A stretch of DNA of 6,905 bases from an uncultured Lachnospiraceae bacterium (GCA_947305345.1 CAMZDH010000032.1:1-6905); one strand, 5' to 3'; positions 1 to 5,768 are shown, numbered from the stretch's first letter. Numbers and translations: made by a program. The notes: a model not told the origin generated them from the sequence alone.

Positions 1-685
1 CCATCTTGTGGTGGAAGCCCTCTTCCAGCGCGATGTCGACGTCCTGATAGGTGCAGTAGCCGTTCTGCACGAGGTAACGCGCGCGCTCTGCAAGGCCGCG
101 GATCAGGTAGTTGCCGACAAAGCCCGCGATCTCCTTCTTCTGCCAGATCGGCTTCTTGCCCATCTTGACCGCGAGGTTGTAAACGGCCTCCGCGGTCTCC
201 GGTGCCGTATGCTCGCCCTGCACGACTTCGACGAAGTTCATGACGAGCGCAGGATTGTAGAAATGCATGTTGCAGAGTTTCTCCGGATGCTTCACGTGAT
301 CCTTGAAGATCGAAGAGACCATATAGCTCGAATTCGTCGCGACCAGCGTATCGTCGCCGATGACTTCGCGCAGCTGATCGAACACCGCGAACTTGACTTC
401 CTTGATCTCCACGACGGCTTCGATCACGAGGTCCACGCCCGCGACAGCTTCTTTCAGGTCAGACGCGATGTGGAAGATCGCCTCCGCCGCCTTGACCTGT
501 TCTTCCGTCAGACGGCCCTTCGCGATGCGTCCCGCCATATACTCTTCTTCCCACTTCGCGACGTCATCCAGCACTTCCTGCTTGATGTCGTACACGGTCG
601 CCTCAACGCCGTGGATCGCTGCTGAGAGCGCGATCTGCCGGCCCATGCGGCCGCCGCCGATGACACAAATCTTGTTAATTTCCAT
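1..685 (-). CDS. 3-hydroxyacyl-CoA dehydrogenase, HAD family (N-terminal 228 residues; C-terminus off the left edge)
   Basis: Probably oxidises (S)-3-hydroxyacyl-CoA to 3-oxoacyl-CoA with NAD+, or the reverse, in the cytoplasm. The minus strand reads from an ATG at 685-683 preceded by AAAGGAG with 6 bases of spacing, and stays open to base 1. The Rossmann loop is GGGRMG at residues 10-15 (family form GAGTMG), and Asp33 after the second strand favours NAD over NADP. Aligned by eye with human mitochondrial HAD, the catalytic residues are all present: Ser120 in TNSS, His141 in MHFYNPA, Glu153 in FVEVV and Asn192 in GFVGNY. The cut falls where the C-terminal helical domain begins, so about the last fifth to third of a typical 280-310 residue protein is missing. 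It is transcribed away from SDR1 across a shared control region. The family is secure; the chain length or substrate is not. Hbd (3-hydroxybutyryl-CoA dehydrogenase) is one possibility, but the unusual loop and HFYNPA motif argue against assigning a symbol. Confidence 0.9.
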   Translation of the reverse strand, partial: MEINKICVIGGGRMGRQIALSAAIHGVEATVYDIKQEVLDDVAKWEEEYMAGRIAKGRLTEEQVKAAEAIFHIASDLKEAVAGVDLVIEAVVEIKEVKFAVFDQLREVIGDDTLVATNSSYMVSSIFKDHVKHPEKLCNMHFYNPALVMNFVEVVQGEHTAPETAEAVYNLAVKMGKKPIWQKKEIAGFVGNYLIRGLAERARYLVQNGYCTYQDVDIALEEGFHHKM

Positions 686-733
686 TGAAAACTCCTTTCT
701 TAAGTAAAATGCTGAGCCGCTTGCGTGGTTTTT

Positions 734-743
734 CGGAGCTCCG
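734..743. repeat. 10-bp perfect palindrome in the leader of the 3-hydroxyacyl-CoA dehydrogenase gene
   Basis: CGGAGCTCCG reads the same on both strands. It lies about 50 bases upstream of the minus-strand ATG, inside the predicted leader. It could be a small protein-binding site, or chance in a region otherwise rich in A and T. No function can be assigned. Confidence 0.25.
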
Positions 744-753
744 CTGTAAAAAG

Positions 754-771
754 TTGCAAAATATTACACCA
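754..771. promoter_or_regulatory. First copy of a 13-bp direct repeat; Rex-like operator candidate
   Basis: TTGCAAAATATTA at 754-766 recurs exactly at 929-941. Extended to 771, this copy matches the Rex operator pattern TTGTGAAnnnnTTCACAA at nearly all specified positions (mismatches at bases 757, 758, 766 and 770). Rex is the NADH/NAD+ sensing repressor known to control butyryl-CoA pathway genes in clostridia, so a redox operator here would make sense. The similarity is by eye and the site is imperfect, so this is a hypothesis. The site also contains TAATAT on the minus strand, which could act as an alternative -10, but no good -35 is placed for it. Confidence 0.3.
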
Positions 772-807
772 AAACCGGTTCCGTTTCCGCCCGCTTACGA
801 GGCTGTG

Positions 808-847
808 GCAGACGGCGGGCTCCAGTCGATATCAGCCCATCGTCTGC
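808..847 (-). other. Stem-loop near the predicted 5' end of the dehydrogenase leader transcript
   Basis: Read on the minus strand, GCAGACG (847-841) pairs with CGTCTGC (814-808). After one A-C mismatch and one U-G wobble, GGGCT (838-834) pairs with AGCCC (821-817), leaving a 12-base loop. The predicted start of transcription from the promoter at 886-858 is near 851, so the hairpin would begin only a few bases from the 5' end. Such 5'-terminal hairpins can stabilise mRNA. There is no U-tract after it, so it is not an intrinsic terminator. I do not recognise a riboswitch class. Confidence 0.4.
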
Positions 848-857
848 TCCGTAAATC

Positions 858-886
858 ATAATATAGAGCAATGTCAACGAAGTCAA
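858..886 (-). promoter_or_regulatory. Sigma-70/sigma-A promoter for the 3-hydroxyacyl-CoA dehydrogenase gene
   Basis: On the minus strand the -35 is TTGACT (886-881) and the -10 is TATTAT (863-858), with exactly 17 bases between. Transcription would start near 851 and give a leader of about 165 bases before the ATG at 685. The -35 lies in one arm of an 11-bp inverted repeat (879-889 with 949-959) whose other arm contains the -35 of the divergent promoter. Confidence 0.6.
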
Positions 887-891
887 GCAGA

Positions 892-912
892 TTTTTGCGT
901 TTTACACAAAAA
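892..912. promoter_or_regulatory. Operator-like inverted repeat between the divergent promoters
   Basis: TTTTTGCGT (892-900) is mirrored by ACACAAAAA (904-912) with one mismatch and a 3-base spacer. It sits immediately upstream of the minus-strand -35 and about 40 bases upstream of the plus-strand -35. That is a good position for a regulator of both genes. The A/T-runs could also simply be UP-element-like sequence. No cognate regulator can be named. Confidence 0.35.
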
Positions 913-928
913 AACATTATGAAATGAA

Positions 929-941
929 TTGCAAAATATTA
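929..941. repeat. Second copy of the 13-bp direct repeat, upstream of the SDR1 promoter
   Basis: TTGCAAAATATTA is identical to bases 754-766 and lies 10 bases upstream of the plus-strand -35, a typical position for an activator site or an AT-rich UP element. The right half of this copy does not continue the Rex-like pattern seen at the first copy. The two copies are 175 bases apart and have the same orientation. Confidence 0.4.
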
Positions 942-951
942 TATTTTTTGC

Positions 952-980
952 TTGACTTCAAGTGAGGCGGGAATTATGAT
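952..980 (+). promoter_or_regulatory. Sigma-70/sigma-A promoter for SDR1 and the enoyl-CoA hydratase
   Basis: The -35 TTGACT (952-957) and -10 TATGAT (975-980) are separated by 17 bases. Transcription would start near 987, giving a leader of about 68 bases to the ATG at 1055. The promoter mirrors the minus-strand promoter about a centre near 919, with the same -35 hexamer and the same spacer length. Confidence 0.65.
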
Positions 981-1054
981 AAAATCAGCAGGCTGGTATA
1001 GTATCTGTACCCTATTCAAATCCGGCCACAAATTTAATATGAAGGAGAATTATC

Positions 1055-1801
1055 ATGGGAAAATTAAAAGGCAGAATCGCAGCCATCACCGGCGCGGCAC
1101 AGGGTATCGGCGCAGCAGCGGCGAAGCGTTTTATGGCGGAGGACGTGGAAGGTCTCGCGCTCATCGACATGAATCTGGAGAAGGTCAAAGCCGTCGCGGC
1201 CGAACTCGACCCGAGCGGCAAGACCATCAAGGCATATAAATGCGACGTTTCCGATTTTGACGATACGGAACGCTGCTTCAATGAGATCTTCGCGGACTTC
1301 GGCCGTGTCGACGTGCTTGTCAACAGCGCAGGCATCACCCGCGACCGCACGCTCTGCAAGATGAGCAAGGAAGAATGGTACTCTGTCATCGGCGTCGACC
1401 TGAATTCCATGTTCAATACCTGCCGGCAGGTCTGCCCGGGCATGAAGGAGCGCGAATACGGCAAGATCGTCAACATGTCCTCGATCGGCTACCTCGGCGG
1501 ACACGGCCAGACGAACTACGCGGCGGCCAAGGCCGGCGTTCTCGGCTTCACGCGATCCCTCGCCAAGGAACTTGCGAAGCACAACGTCTCCGTCAACGCG
1601 ATCTGCCCCGCGGCAGTCGACACCGACATGATCAAGGGCATCGCGCCGGAATTGCTGGCACAGAAGATGGCGGCGTTCCCGAAGAAGCGCCCGGCAAAAC
1701 CCGAAGAGCTTGCCAGCATCATCCTCTTCCTTGCCTGCGAGGATTCCGATTTCATCAACGGTGAAAAGATCGTCGTTACCGACAGCCGGATGTGCTCGTA
1801 A
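1055..1801 (+). CDS. Short-chain dehydrogenase/reductase (SDR1), FabG-like, with Asp at the catalytic Asn position
   Basis: A 248-residue classical SDR, probably interconverting a 3-hydroxyacyl and 3-oxoacyl thioester. The start is set by AAGGAG at 1042-1047, 7 bases before the ATG. The cofactor loop is TGAAQGIG (12-19), and Asp38 at the end of strand 2 points to NAD(H). Asp64-Val65 (CDV) and NSAG (90-93, usually NNAG) follow. Ser142, Tyr155 and Lys159 of the active site are present (Tyr and Lys in YAAAK). The family's catalytic Asn, expected at 115 in an xNL motif, is Asp here. The C-terminus lacks the usual VDGG-type ending. It is gap-free and the same length as SDR2 at 3730-4476, which keeps Asn115. 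It heads a two-gene unit with the downstream hydratase. The SDR family is certain, but the substrate is unknown. FabG of fatty acid synthesis is less likely, given the acyl-CoA neighbours and NAD-type Asp38. Confidence 0.9.
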   Translation: MGKLKGRIAAITGAAQGIGAAAAKRFMAEDVEGLALIDMNLEKVKAVAAELDPSGKTIKAYKCDVSDFDDTERCFNEIFADFGRVDVLVNSAGITRDRTLCKMSKEEWYSVIGVDLNSMFNTCRQVCPGMKEREYGKIVNMSSIGYLGGHGQTNYAAAKAGVLGFTRSLAKELAKHNVSVNAICPAAVDTDMIKGIAPELLAQKMAAFPKKRPAKPEELASIILFLACEDSDFINGEKIVVTDSRMCS

Positions 1802-1933
1802 TGAGGGCAGGAATCTGCCGGTCTCTGAACGCGCGAAATACGGCTCGGTCCTCCAGGATGGTCATCTTTGAGAGTGAAAATGAACCCTCAGAAAGAACCG
1901 AAAGAAAAAGCACAAGAGAATAAGGAGTAAATC

Positions 1934-2710
1934 ATGGCGCTTGAAAATACGGAACTGATCAAAAAAGAGATCAAGAACCACATCGCAGTCCTTACTTTGG
2001 ACAATCCGCCCTTAAATCTGCTGACCCCGGAGGTGTTGACCGGACTTCGGGAAACCTTTGAGGCCCTCGGCGAAGATCGGGACGTGCGTGTGATCGTGCT
2101 CCGGGCGAACGGCAAGTATTTCTCCGGCGGCGCAGACGTCGGAACCTTTAAGAATCTGCCGCGCGGTCTCAATACGGTCTTCGGCCAGCGGGCGATCCAG
2201 GCGATCGAAAACTGCCCGAAGGCGACGATCATCGCGATCCACGGCGTCGCGGTCGGCGGCGGCTGCGAAATGGCGGCGGCGTTCGACTTCCGCGTCATGG
2301 AAGAAAGCGCCAGGATCGGCGTCGTTGAATCGCACATCGGCATTACCTGCGCCTATGGCGGCGACACGCGTCTCCCCTGGCTCATCGGCGAGCAGAACGC
2401 AAAGTACATGCTCTTCTCCGGTGACAAGATCCCCGCGCAGAAGGCAAAGGAAATGGGTCTCGTATTAGAGGTCTATCCGGACGGGCAGCTGATGGAAGGC
2501 ACGATGAAACTCGCGGAGCATTTTGCGGAAGTCGCTCCGCTTTCGATCAAGGCCGCGAAAACGGTCATGCATTCCTTCAGGGAACAGCTTTTCTACGCGA
2601 GCTTTGACCGCGAAGAAGCCGCGTCCAGAATGTGCTCGAGTTCGGAAGACGCCAAGGAAGGCTGGAAAGCGTTTAAAGAAAGAAGGCCGCCGGAATTCAA
2701 GGGCTTCTAA
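1934..2710 (+). CDS. Enoyl-CoA hydratase/isomerase (crotonase) family protein
   Basis: A 258-residue, single-domain crotonase-fold protein, which is the normal length. Likely reaction: reversible addition of water to a 2-enoyl-CoA. The start has AAGGAG at 1922-1927, 6 bases before the ATG. FSGGAD (63-68) supplies the first oxyanion-hole segment, and GVAVGGGCE (104-112) the second. Glu112 and Glu132 align with both catalytic glutamates of rat enoyl-CoA hydratase (Glu144 and Glu164), including the 20-residue spacing, which supports hydratase activity rather than isomerase-only. YGGDTRLPWLIG (141-152) and the C-terminal SSSEDAKEGWKAFKERRPP region are typical of the family. It follows SDR1 by 132 bases with no convincing promoter between, so the two are probably co-transcribed. 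A terminator overlaps its stop codon. Crt or a CaiD-like hydratase are both possible; the family is sure, the substrate is not. Confidence 0.9.
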   Translation: MALENTELIKKEIKNHIAVLTLDNPPLNLLTPEVLTGLRETFEALGEDRDVRVIVLRANGKYFSGGADVGTFKNLPRGLNTVFGQRAIQAIENCPKATIIAIHGVAVGGGCEMAAAFDFRVMEESARIGVVESHIGITCAYGGDTRLPWLIGEQNAKYMLFSGDKIPAQKAKEMGLVLEVYPDGQLMEGTMKLAEHFAEVAPLSIKAAKTVMHSFREQLFYASFDREEAASRMCSSSEDAKEGWKAFKERRPPEFKGF

Positions 2711-2719
2711 GCCTTTTTT
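2699..2719 (+). terminator. Probable intrinsic terminator after the crotonase gene
   Basis: AAGGGCT (2699-2705) pairs with AGCCTTT (2710-2716), with one G-U pair and a 4-base loop. The run of T extends from 2714 to 2719. The stem overlaps the stop codon of the hydratase. The T-run reaches the end of the convergent regulator gene. The stem is short and its outer pairs are A-U, so it may be only moderately efficient. No equivalent T-run exists in the opposite direction. Confidence 0.5.
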
Positions 2720-3575
2720 AGGGGGCCGGACGATCCATTCCGGTGATCACAACGGAGGCAGGTCCTTTCAGATACTGCCTCCCGTTGATCTCCGAACGGC
2801 GGTAGACCCCCGGCGGGATGCCGACGATCTTCTTGAAGACATTGATGAAGTAGTGCACGCGGCTGAACCCGCATTCCAGACCGATCTCCTCGACATCCAT
2901 TTTGCTGTTGTTGAGGAGTTCTTTCGCCTTTGAAATGCGGACCTGATTGACGTAATCGTTGATCGTCATGCCGGTGCCCTTCCGGAACAGGTGGCAGAGA
3001 TAGTTCTTGCTGTACGGTTCCACTTCGGACAGTTTTTCGAGCGTGACGTTTTCCCGGTAATGCTCGTCGATGTATTTTTTAATGCGGGCAGCGGGTGCAT
3101 TCTCTTGGGTCTCGTCTTTCGGATGCATCGCGTTCTTGAAGGTATAGGCCACGCGGTAAAGCCAGGCGGCAAAGAGGTGAGGCAGACGTTCTTCGTAGTA
3201 GAAGTCCTTGCGGAGCGCCTCGTCGAAAATGCGGCGGAAATCCTGCAAAAGCTCGTCCGTCCCGTAGCAGGGACCATTGACGGCGGCCAGTGTTTCCACA
3301 AGTTCCGTGTCAAAGACGCCGAACTTCATTTCAAGGAGCTCGACGGAGCCGGAGACCGGCTTTAGACGGTCGATGCCGTGCACCTCACCCGGATGCACCA
3401 GAAAGAACATTCCGCCGACGAAGCTGTGGTAGTTCCCGTCAAGCAGGAACCGCCCTCTTCCGTCGAGGATGTAGTAGATCTGGAAATAATCCGGATGACG
3501 GTGCGGAATAATGACGGTATCCTCATAGTACGCCGTTTCCGCAAGCCAGTATATATTGACGATCTGCTGATTCAT
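2718..3575 (-). CDS. AraC-family transcriptional regulator with N-terminal cupin-like sensor domain
   Basis: A 285-residue regulator on the minus strand. Residues about 10-100 form a cupin-like ligand-binding region: PHRHPDYFQIYYILDGRGRF with His25 and His27, and HPGEVHG near 61-67. Residues about 163-260 are the AraC/XylS DNA-binding domain with two helix-turn-helix units, ending in the typical NVFKKIVGIPPGVYRR. I chose the ATG at 3575-3573 because GGAGG lies 7 bases upstream. An in-frame ATG at 3599 would add 8 residues but has no ribosome binding site and sits in the predicted -10 box. It is divergent from SDR2 and the CoA-transferases and convergent with the hydratase, stop to stop 7 bases apart. 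That position makes it the likely local regulator, probably an activator responding to a pathway substrate. The ligand and binding sites are unknown. Confidence 0.9.
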   Translation of the reverse strand: MNQQIVNIYWLAETAYYEDTVIIPHRHPDYFQIYYILDGRGRFLLDGNYHSFVGGMFFLVHPGEVHGIDRLKPVSGSVELLEMKFGVFDTELVETLAAVNGPCYGTDELLQDFRRIFDEALRKDFYYEERLPHLFAAWLYRVAYTFKNAMHPKDETQENAPAARIKKYIDEHYRENVTLEKLSEVEPYSKNYLCHLFRKGTGMTINDYVNQVRISKAKELLNNSKMDVEEIGLECGFSRVHYFINVFKKIVGIPPGVYRRSEINGRQYLKGPASVVITGMDRPAP

Positions 3576-3597
3576 GTCGCCCCCTCCGTTCGCGATC

Positions 3598-3627
3598 ATT
3601 GTAGCATATCGGAGAAAAAAGCGTCAA
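3598..3627 (-). promoter_or_regulatory. Promoter of the AraC-family regulator gene
   Basis: On the minus strand TTGACG (3627-3622) and TACAAT (3603-3598) are 18 bases apart. Transcription would begin near 3591, just upstream of the GGAGG ribosome binding site at 3587-3583. This gives a very short leader and supports the ATG at 3575 as the start. Confidence 0.55.
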
Positions 3628-3657
3628 GTATCGCGGATATTCACAACACGGTCCTGA

Positions 3658-3699
3658 CGGGGCATTGCCCCGAGGTACATAAAAATGCTGCATTGCAGC
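3658..3699. promoter_or_regulatory. Pair of inverted repeats sharing the core GCATTGC, upstream of SDR2
   Basis: The first repeat is CGGGGC-ATT-GCCCCG (3658-3672), which can be extended by CCT/AGG outside a 2-base bulge. The second is GCTGC-ATT-GCAGC (3687-3699). Both have perfect arms around an ATT centre, and the centres are 28 bases apart. They lie between the regulator promoter and the SDR2 ribosome binding site. Only weak plus-strand promoter matches overlap them: CTGACG at 3654-3659 with CATAAA at 3678-3683, or TATAAA at 3703-3708 without a -35. They may be operators for a local regulator or hairpins in the mRNA leader. No T-run follows either, so they are not standard terminators. Confidence 0.4.
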
Positions 3700-3729
3700 C
3701 AGTATAAACTCATAAAAGGAGAAAAAAAC

Positions 3730-4476
3730 ATGAAAGATCTGAATGGAAAATTTGCTATTGTCACCGGCGGCGGCAAAGGCATCGGCCGCGCGATCGTGGA
3801 GCGCTTCCTCAATGAAAACGCCGCGGGCGTCGCGATCCTGGACTGGGACGGCGAGCTTGCGAAAAAGACGGCGCTGGAACTCGATCCCATCGGCAAGAAA
3901 GTCATTGCGTTCAAATGCGACGTTGCCAAGTCCGAAGCCGTCGAAGAAGCCGTCAACGGCGTTTATGAAGCATTCGGCCGTGTCGACATCCTCGTCAACA
4001 ACGCCGGCATCATCCGCGACCGCATTTTCCATCATATGACGGACGACGAGTGGTACTCGGTCATCAACGTCAACCTGAACGGCATTTACAACCTCTGCAA
4101 GTTCATCGTTCCGAAAATGCGCGATCAGGAGAGCGGCAGCATCATCAACATCTCTTCCACGTCCGCAATGGGCAACCCGGGTCAGGCGAACTATTCCGCG
4201 ACGAAGGCCGGCATGATGGGCTTCACGCGTACGCTTGCGAAGGAACTGGGCCGGAAGAACGTCCGTATGAACTGCGTCGCGCCGGGCTACATCGACACCG
4301 AAATGATGCGTTCGATCGGCGAAGAGAAACTGCGCGCCGCGATCGCCCGTCATCCGATGAACCGCCTTGGCACGCCGGACGAGCTCGCGGCCGTCGTCAC
4401 GTTCTTAGCCAGCGACGATGCCTCCTGGGTCACCGGACAGACCATCTTCACCTGCGGCGGAACCACCACCGACTGA
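3730..4476 (+). CDS. Short-chain dehydrogenase/reductase (SDR2), FabG/PhaB-like
   Basis: A 248-residue classical SDR with the full catalytic tetrad: Asn115 in VNLNG, Ser142, Tyr155 and Lys159 (YSATK). The cofactor loop is TGGGKGIG (12-19). Asp38 after strand 2 suggests NAD(H), and NNAG is at 90-93. The start at 3730 has AAAAGGAG at 3714-3721 with 8 bases of spacing and begins right at the conserved N-terminus. An in-frame ATG at 3685 would add 15 residues, but it overlaps an inverted repeat, and those residues match nothing in the family. The likely reaction is 3-hydroxyacyl-CoA/3-oxoacyl-CoA interconversion. It is the ungapped paralogue of SDR1. It leads a three-gene run with the two CoA-transferases, the first beginning 46 bases downstream. 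The expected VDGG near the C-terminus reads TCGG. Other alcohol substrates cannot be excluded. Confidence 0.9.
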   Translation: MKDLNGKFAIVTGGGKGIGRAIVERFLNENAAGVAILDWDGELAKKTALELDPIGKKVIAFKCDVAKSEAVEEAVNGVYEAFGRVDILVNNAGIIRDRIFHHMTDDEWYSVINVNLNGIYNLCKFIVPKMRDQESGSIINISSTSAMGNPGQANYSATKAGMMGFTRTLAKELGRKNVRMNCVAPGYIDTEMMRSIGEEKLRAAIARHPMNRLGTPDELAAVVTFLASDDASWVTGQTIFTCGGTTTD

Positions 4477-4522
4477 CGCAAGGAAGACCAACTGATTATC
4501 AGCACACCCAAGGAGTACGATC

Positions 4523-5755
4523 ATGAGCAAACCATTGGAAGGAATCCGGGTCGTCGATCTGTCGACCTTCGTCGCCGCGCCCTGTGCCGGCCGTCTGCTT
4601 GCAGACCTCGGCGCTGAAGTCATCAAGGTGGAAAAGCCCGAGGGTGACGCCTGGCGGAGAAGCGGCGTCGGCTATCTGCCGCACGTCTTCGACATTGAAA
4701 AGGAAAACCCGGTTTTCGACATTTACAACACCGGCAAGAAATTCGTCTCGATCAACTTAAAGTCCGAGGAAGGCATGGAAGCGTTCCACAAGCTGCTCGC
4801 TTCGGCGGACGTCTTCATCACGAACAACCGTGAGAAGGCGCTGAAGAAGCTCGGCCTCTCCTACGACGACCTCAAGGACAAGTACCCGCGGCTCATCTTT
4901 GCGCAGGTCACCGGTTTCGGCCCGAAGGGTCCGGACGCCGACGACCCGGCCTATGACACGACGTCCTTCTGGGCGCGCGGCGGCTTCATGCGCGACCAGG
5001 CCGTCATTTCGGAAGACGGCGAGTACCATCCGGTCATGCCGCCCTCTTCGGTCGGCGACACCGTGACCGCATACGTCCTCGACATGGAGATCCTTTCCGC
5101 GATCATTCAGCGGAACACGACCGGCAAGGGCCAGAAGGTCGAATCCGGACTGTACCACAACGGTATTTTCGTATTCGGCACGATGCAGATCATCTCGCAG
5201 CGCCCGTTTGGCCGTACCTACCCTTACAGCCGCGTCGACCACGGCTGCCCGGCGGGCTGGTACAAATGCGCGGACGGCGAATACATCTACGTCGGCGGCG
5301 CCATCGCAAGCAAGGATTACGCCCTGTTCACGAAGATCATGGAACTTCCGGATCTGTTTGAACGGCCCGAATTCGAGACCGGCTCTCTCCGCTGGAAGAA
5401 CCGCGCCGCGCTGTACAAGATCCTCGCGGACAAGTTTGCCGAGCATCCGGTCCAATGGTGGCTGGACCGCGCCAAATCCTTCGGGACCGCATTCACGCGG
5501 TTTACGTCCTACGCGGACATCCCCGAGGATCCGCAGGCGCTCGCGAACGGCTACGTCGAGCACGTCACGTACGCGAACGGACACGAGGAATACGTGCCGA
5601 GAAGCCCGCTCCACATGACCGGCATCGAGGAAGAACTGCATCAGCTGTCCTGCCCGGGCGTCGGCTCGGACAATGCGGCGGTCCTGAAGACCGTCGGCTA
5701 CACCGACGAAGAGATCGAAGCGTTGAAGGCGGACGGCGCCATCGCAGAAGCATAA
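4523..5755 (+). CDS. Family III CoA-transferase (CaiB/BaiF family), FldA/HadA-like, copy 1
   Basis: A 410-residue cytoplasmic enzyme, near the 400-430 residues usual for the family. It moves CoA between two carboxylic acids through an enzyme-bound anhydride. The start has AAGGAG at 4510-4515, 7 bases before the ATG. The N-terminal RVVDLSTFVAAPCAGRLLADLGAEVIK-type region (9-35) binds CoA. The conserved NTGKKFVSINLKS (69-81) and QVTGFGPKGPDADDP (128-142) follow. Asp179 in SVGDT is the expected catalytic nucleophile, by alignment with Asp169 of formyl-CoA transferase and Asp156 of methylacyl-CoA racemase. TGKGQKVESGLYH (200-212) closes the core. The C-terminal VGYTDEEIEALK resembles clostridial FldA. 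From memory, the closest characterised relatives are aryl- or alkyl-lactate CoA-transferases (FldA, HadA), though CaiB or BaiF-type roles are possible. The substrate is therefore unknown. The family assignment is firm. Confidence 0.9.
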   Translation: MSKPLEGIRVVDLSTFVAAPCAGRLLADLGAEVIKVEKPEGDAWRRSGVGYLPHVFDIEKENPVFDIYNTGKKFVSINLKSEEGMEAFHKLLASADVFITNNREKALKKLGLSYDDLKDKYPRLIFAQVTGFGPKGPDADDPAYDTTSFWARGGFMRDQAVISEDGEYHPVMPPSSVGDTVTAYVLDMEILSAIIQRNTTGKGQKVESGLYHNGIFVFGTMQIISQRPFGRTYPYSRVDHGCPAGWYKCADGEYIYVGGAIASKDYALFTKIMELPDLFERPEFETGSLRWKNRAALYKILADKFAEHPVQWWLDRAKSFGTAFTRFTSYADIPEDPQALANGYVEHVTYANGHEEYVPRSPLHMTGIEEELHQLSCPGVGSDNAAVLKTVGYTDEEIEALKADGAIAEA

Positions 5756-5768
5756 GGAGAATCCTGTT

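Noticed and set aside
8..625. A 205-codon open frame on the plus strand at the left edge.
   Set aside because: It is antisense to the 3-hydroxyacyl-CoA dehydrogenase, whose minus-strand frame carries every catalytic motif of its family. The plus-strand product matches nothing recognisable.
1805..1818. Small hairpin GGCAG-GAAT-CTGCC just after the SDR1 stop codon.
   Set aside because: A 5-bp stem without a T-run is not a convincing terminator, and the next gene lacks its own promoter, so read-through is more likely.
1880..1930. A 16-codon open frame (MNPQKEPKEKAQENKE) between SDR1 and the crotonase, whose stop overlaps the crotonase ribosome binding site.
   Set aside because: It could be a coupled leader peptide, but it has only a weak ribosome binding site. 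Its Lys/Glu composition follows from the purine-rich sequence leading into the AAGGAG. Evidence is insufficient to annotate it.
3685..3729. Upstream in-frame ATG that would extend SDR2 by 15 residues.
   Set aside because: The extension overlaps an inverted repeat and has no family similarity. The ATG at 3730 has a strong AAAAGGAG and begins at the conserved SDR N-terminus.
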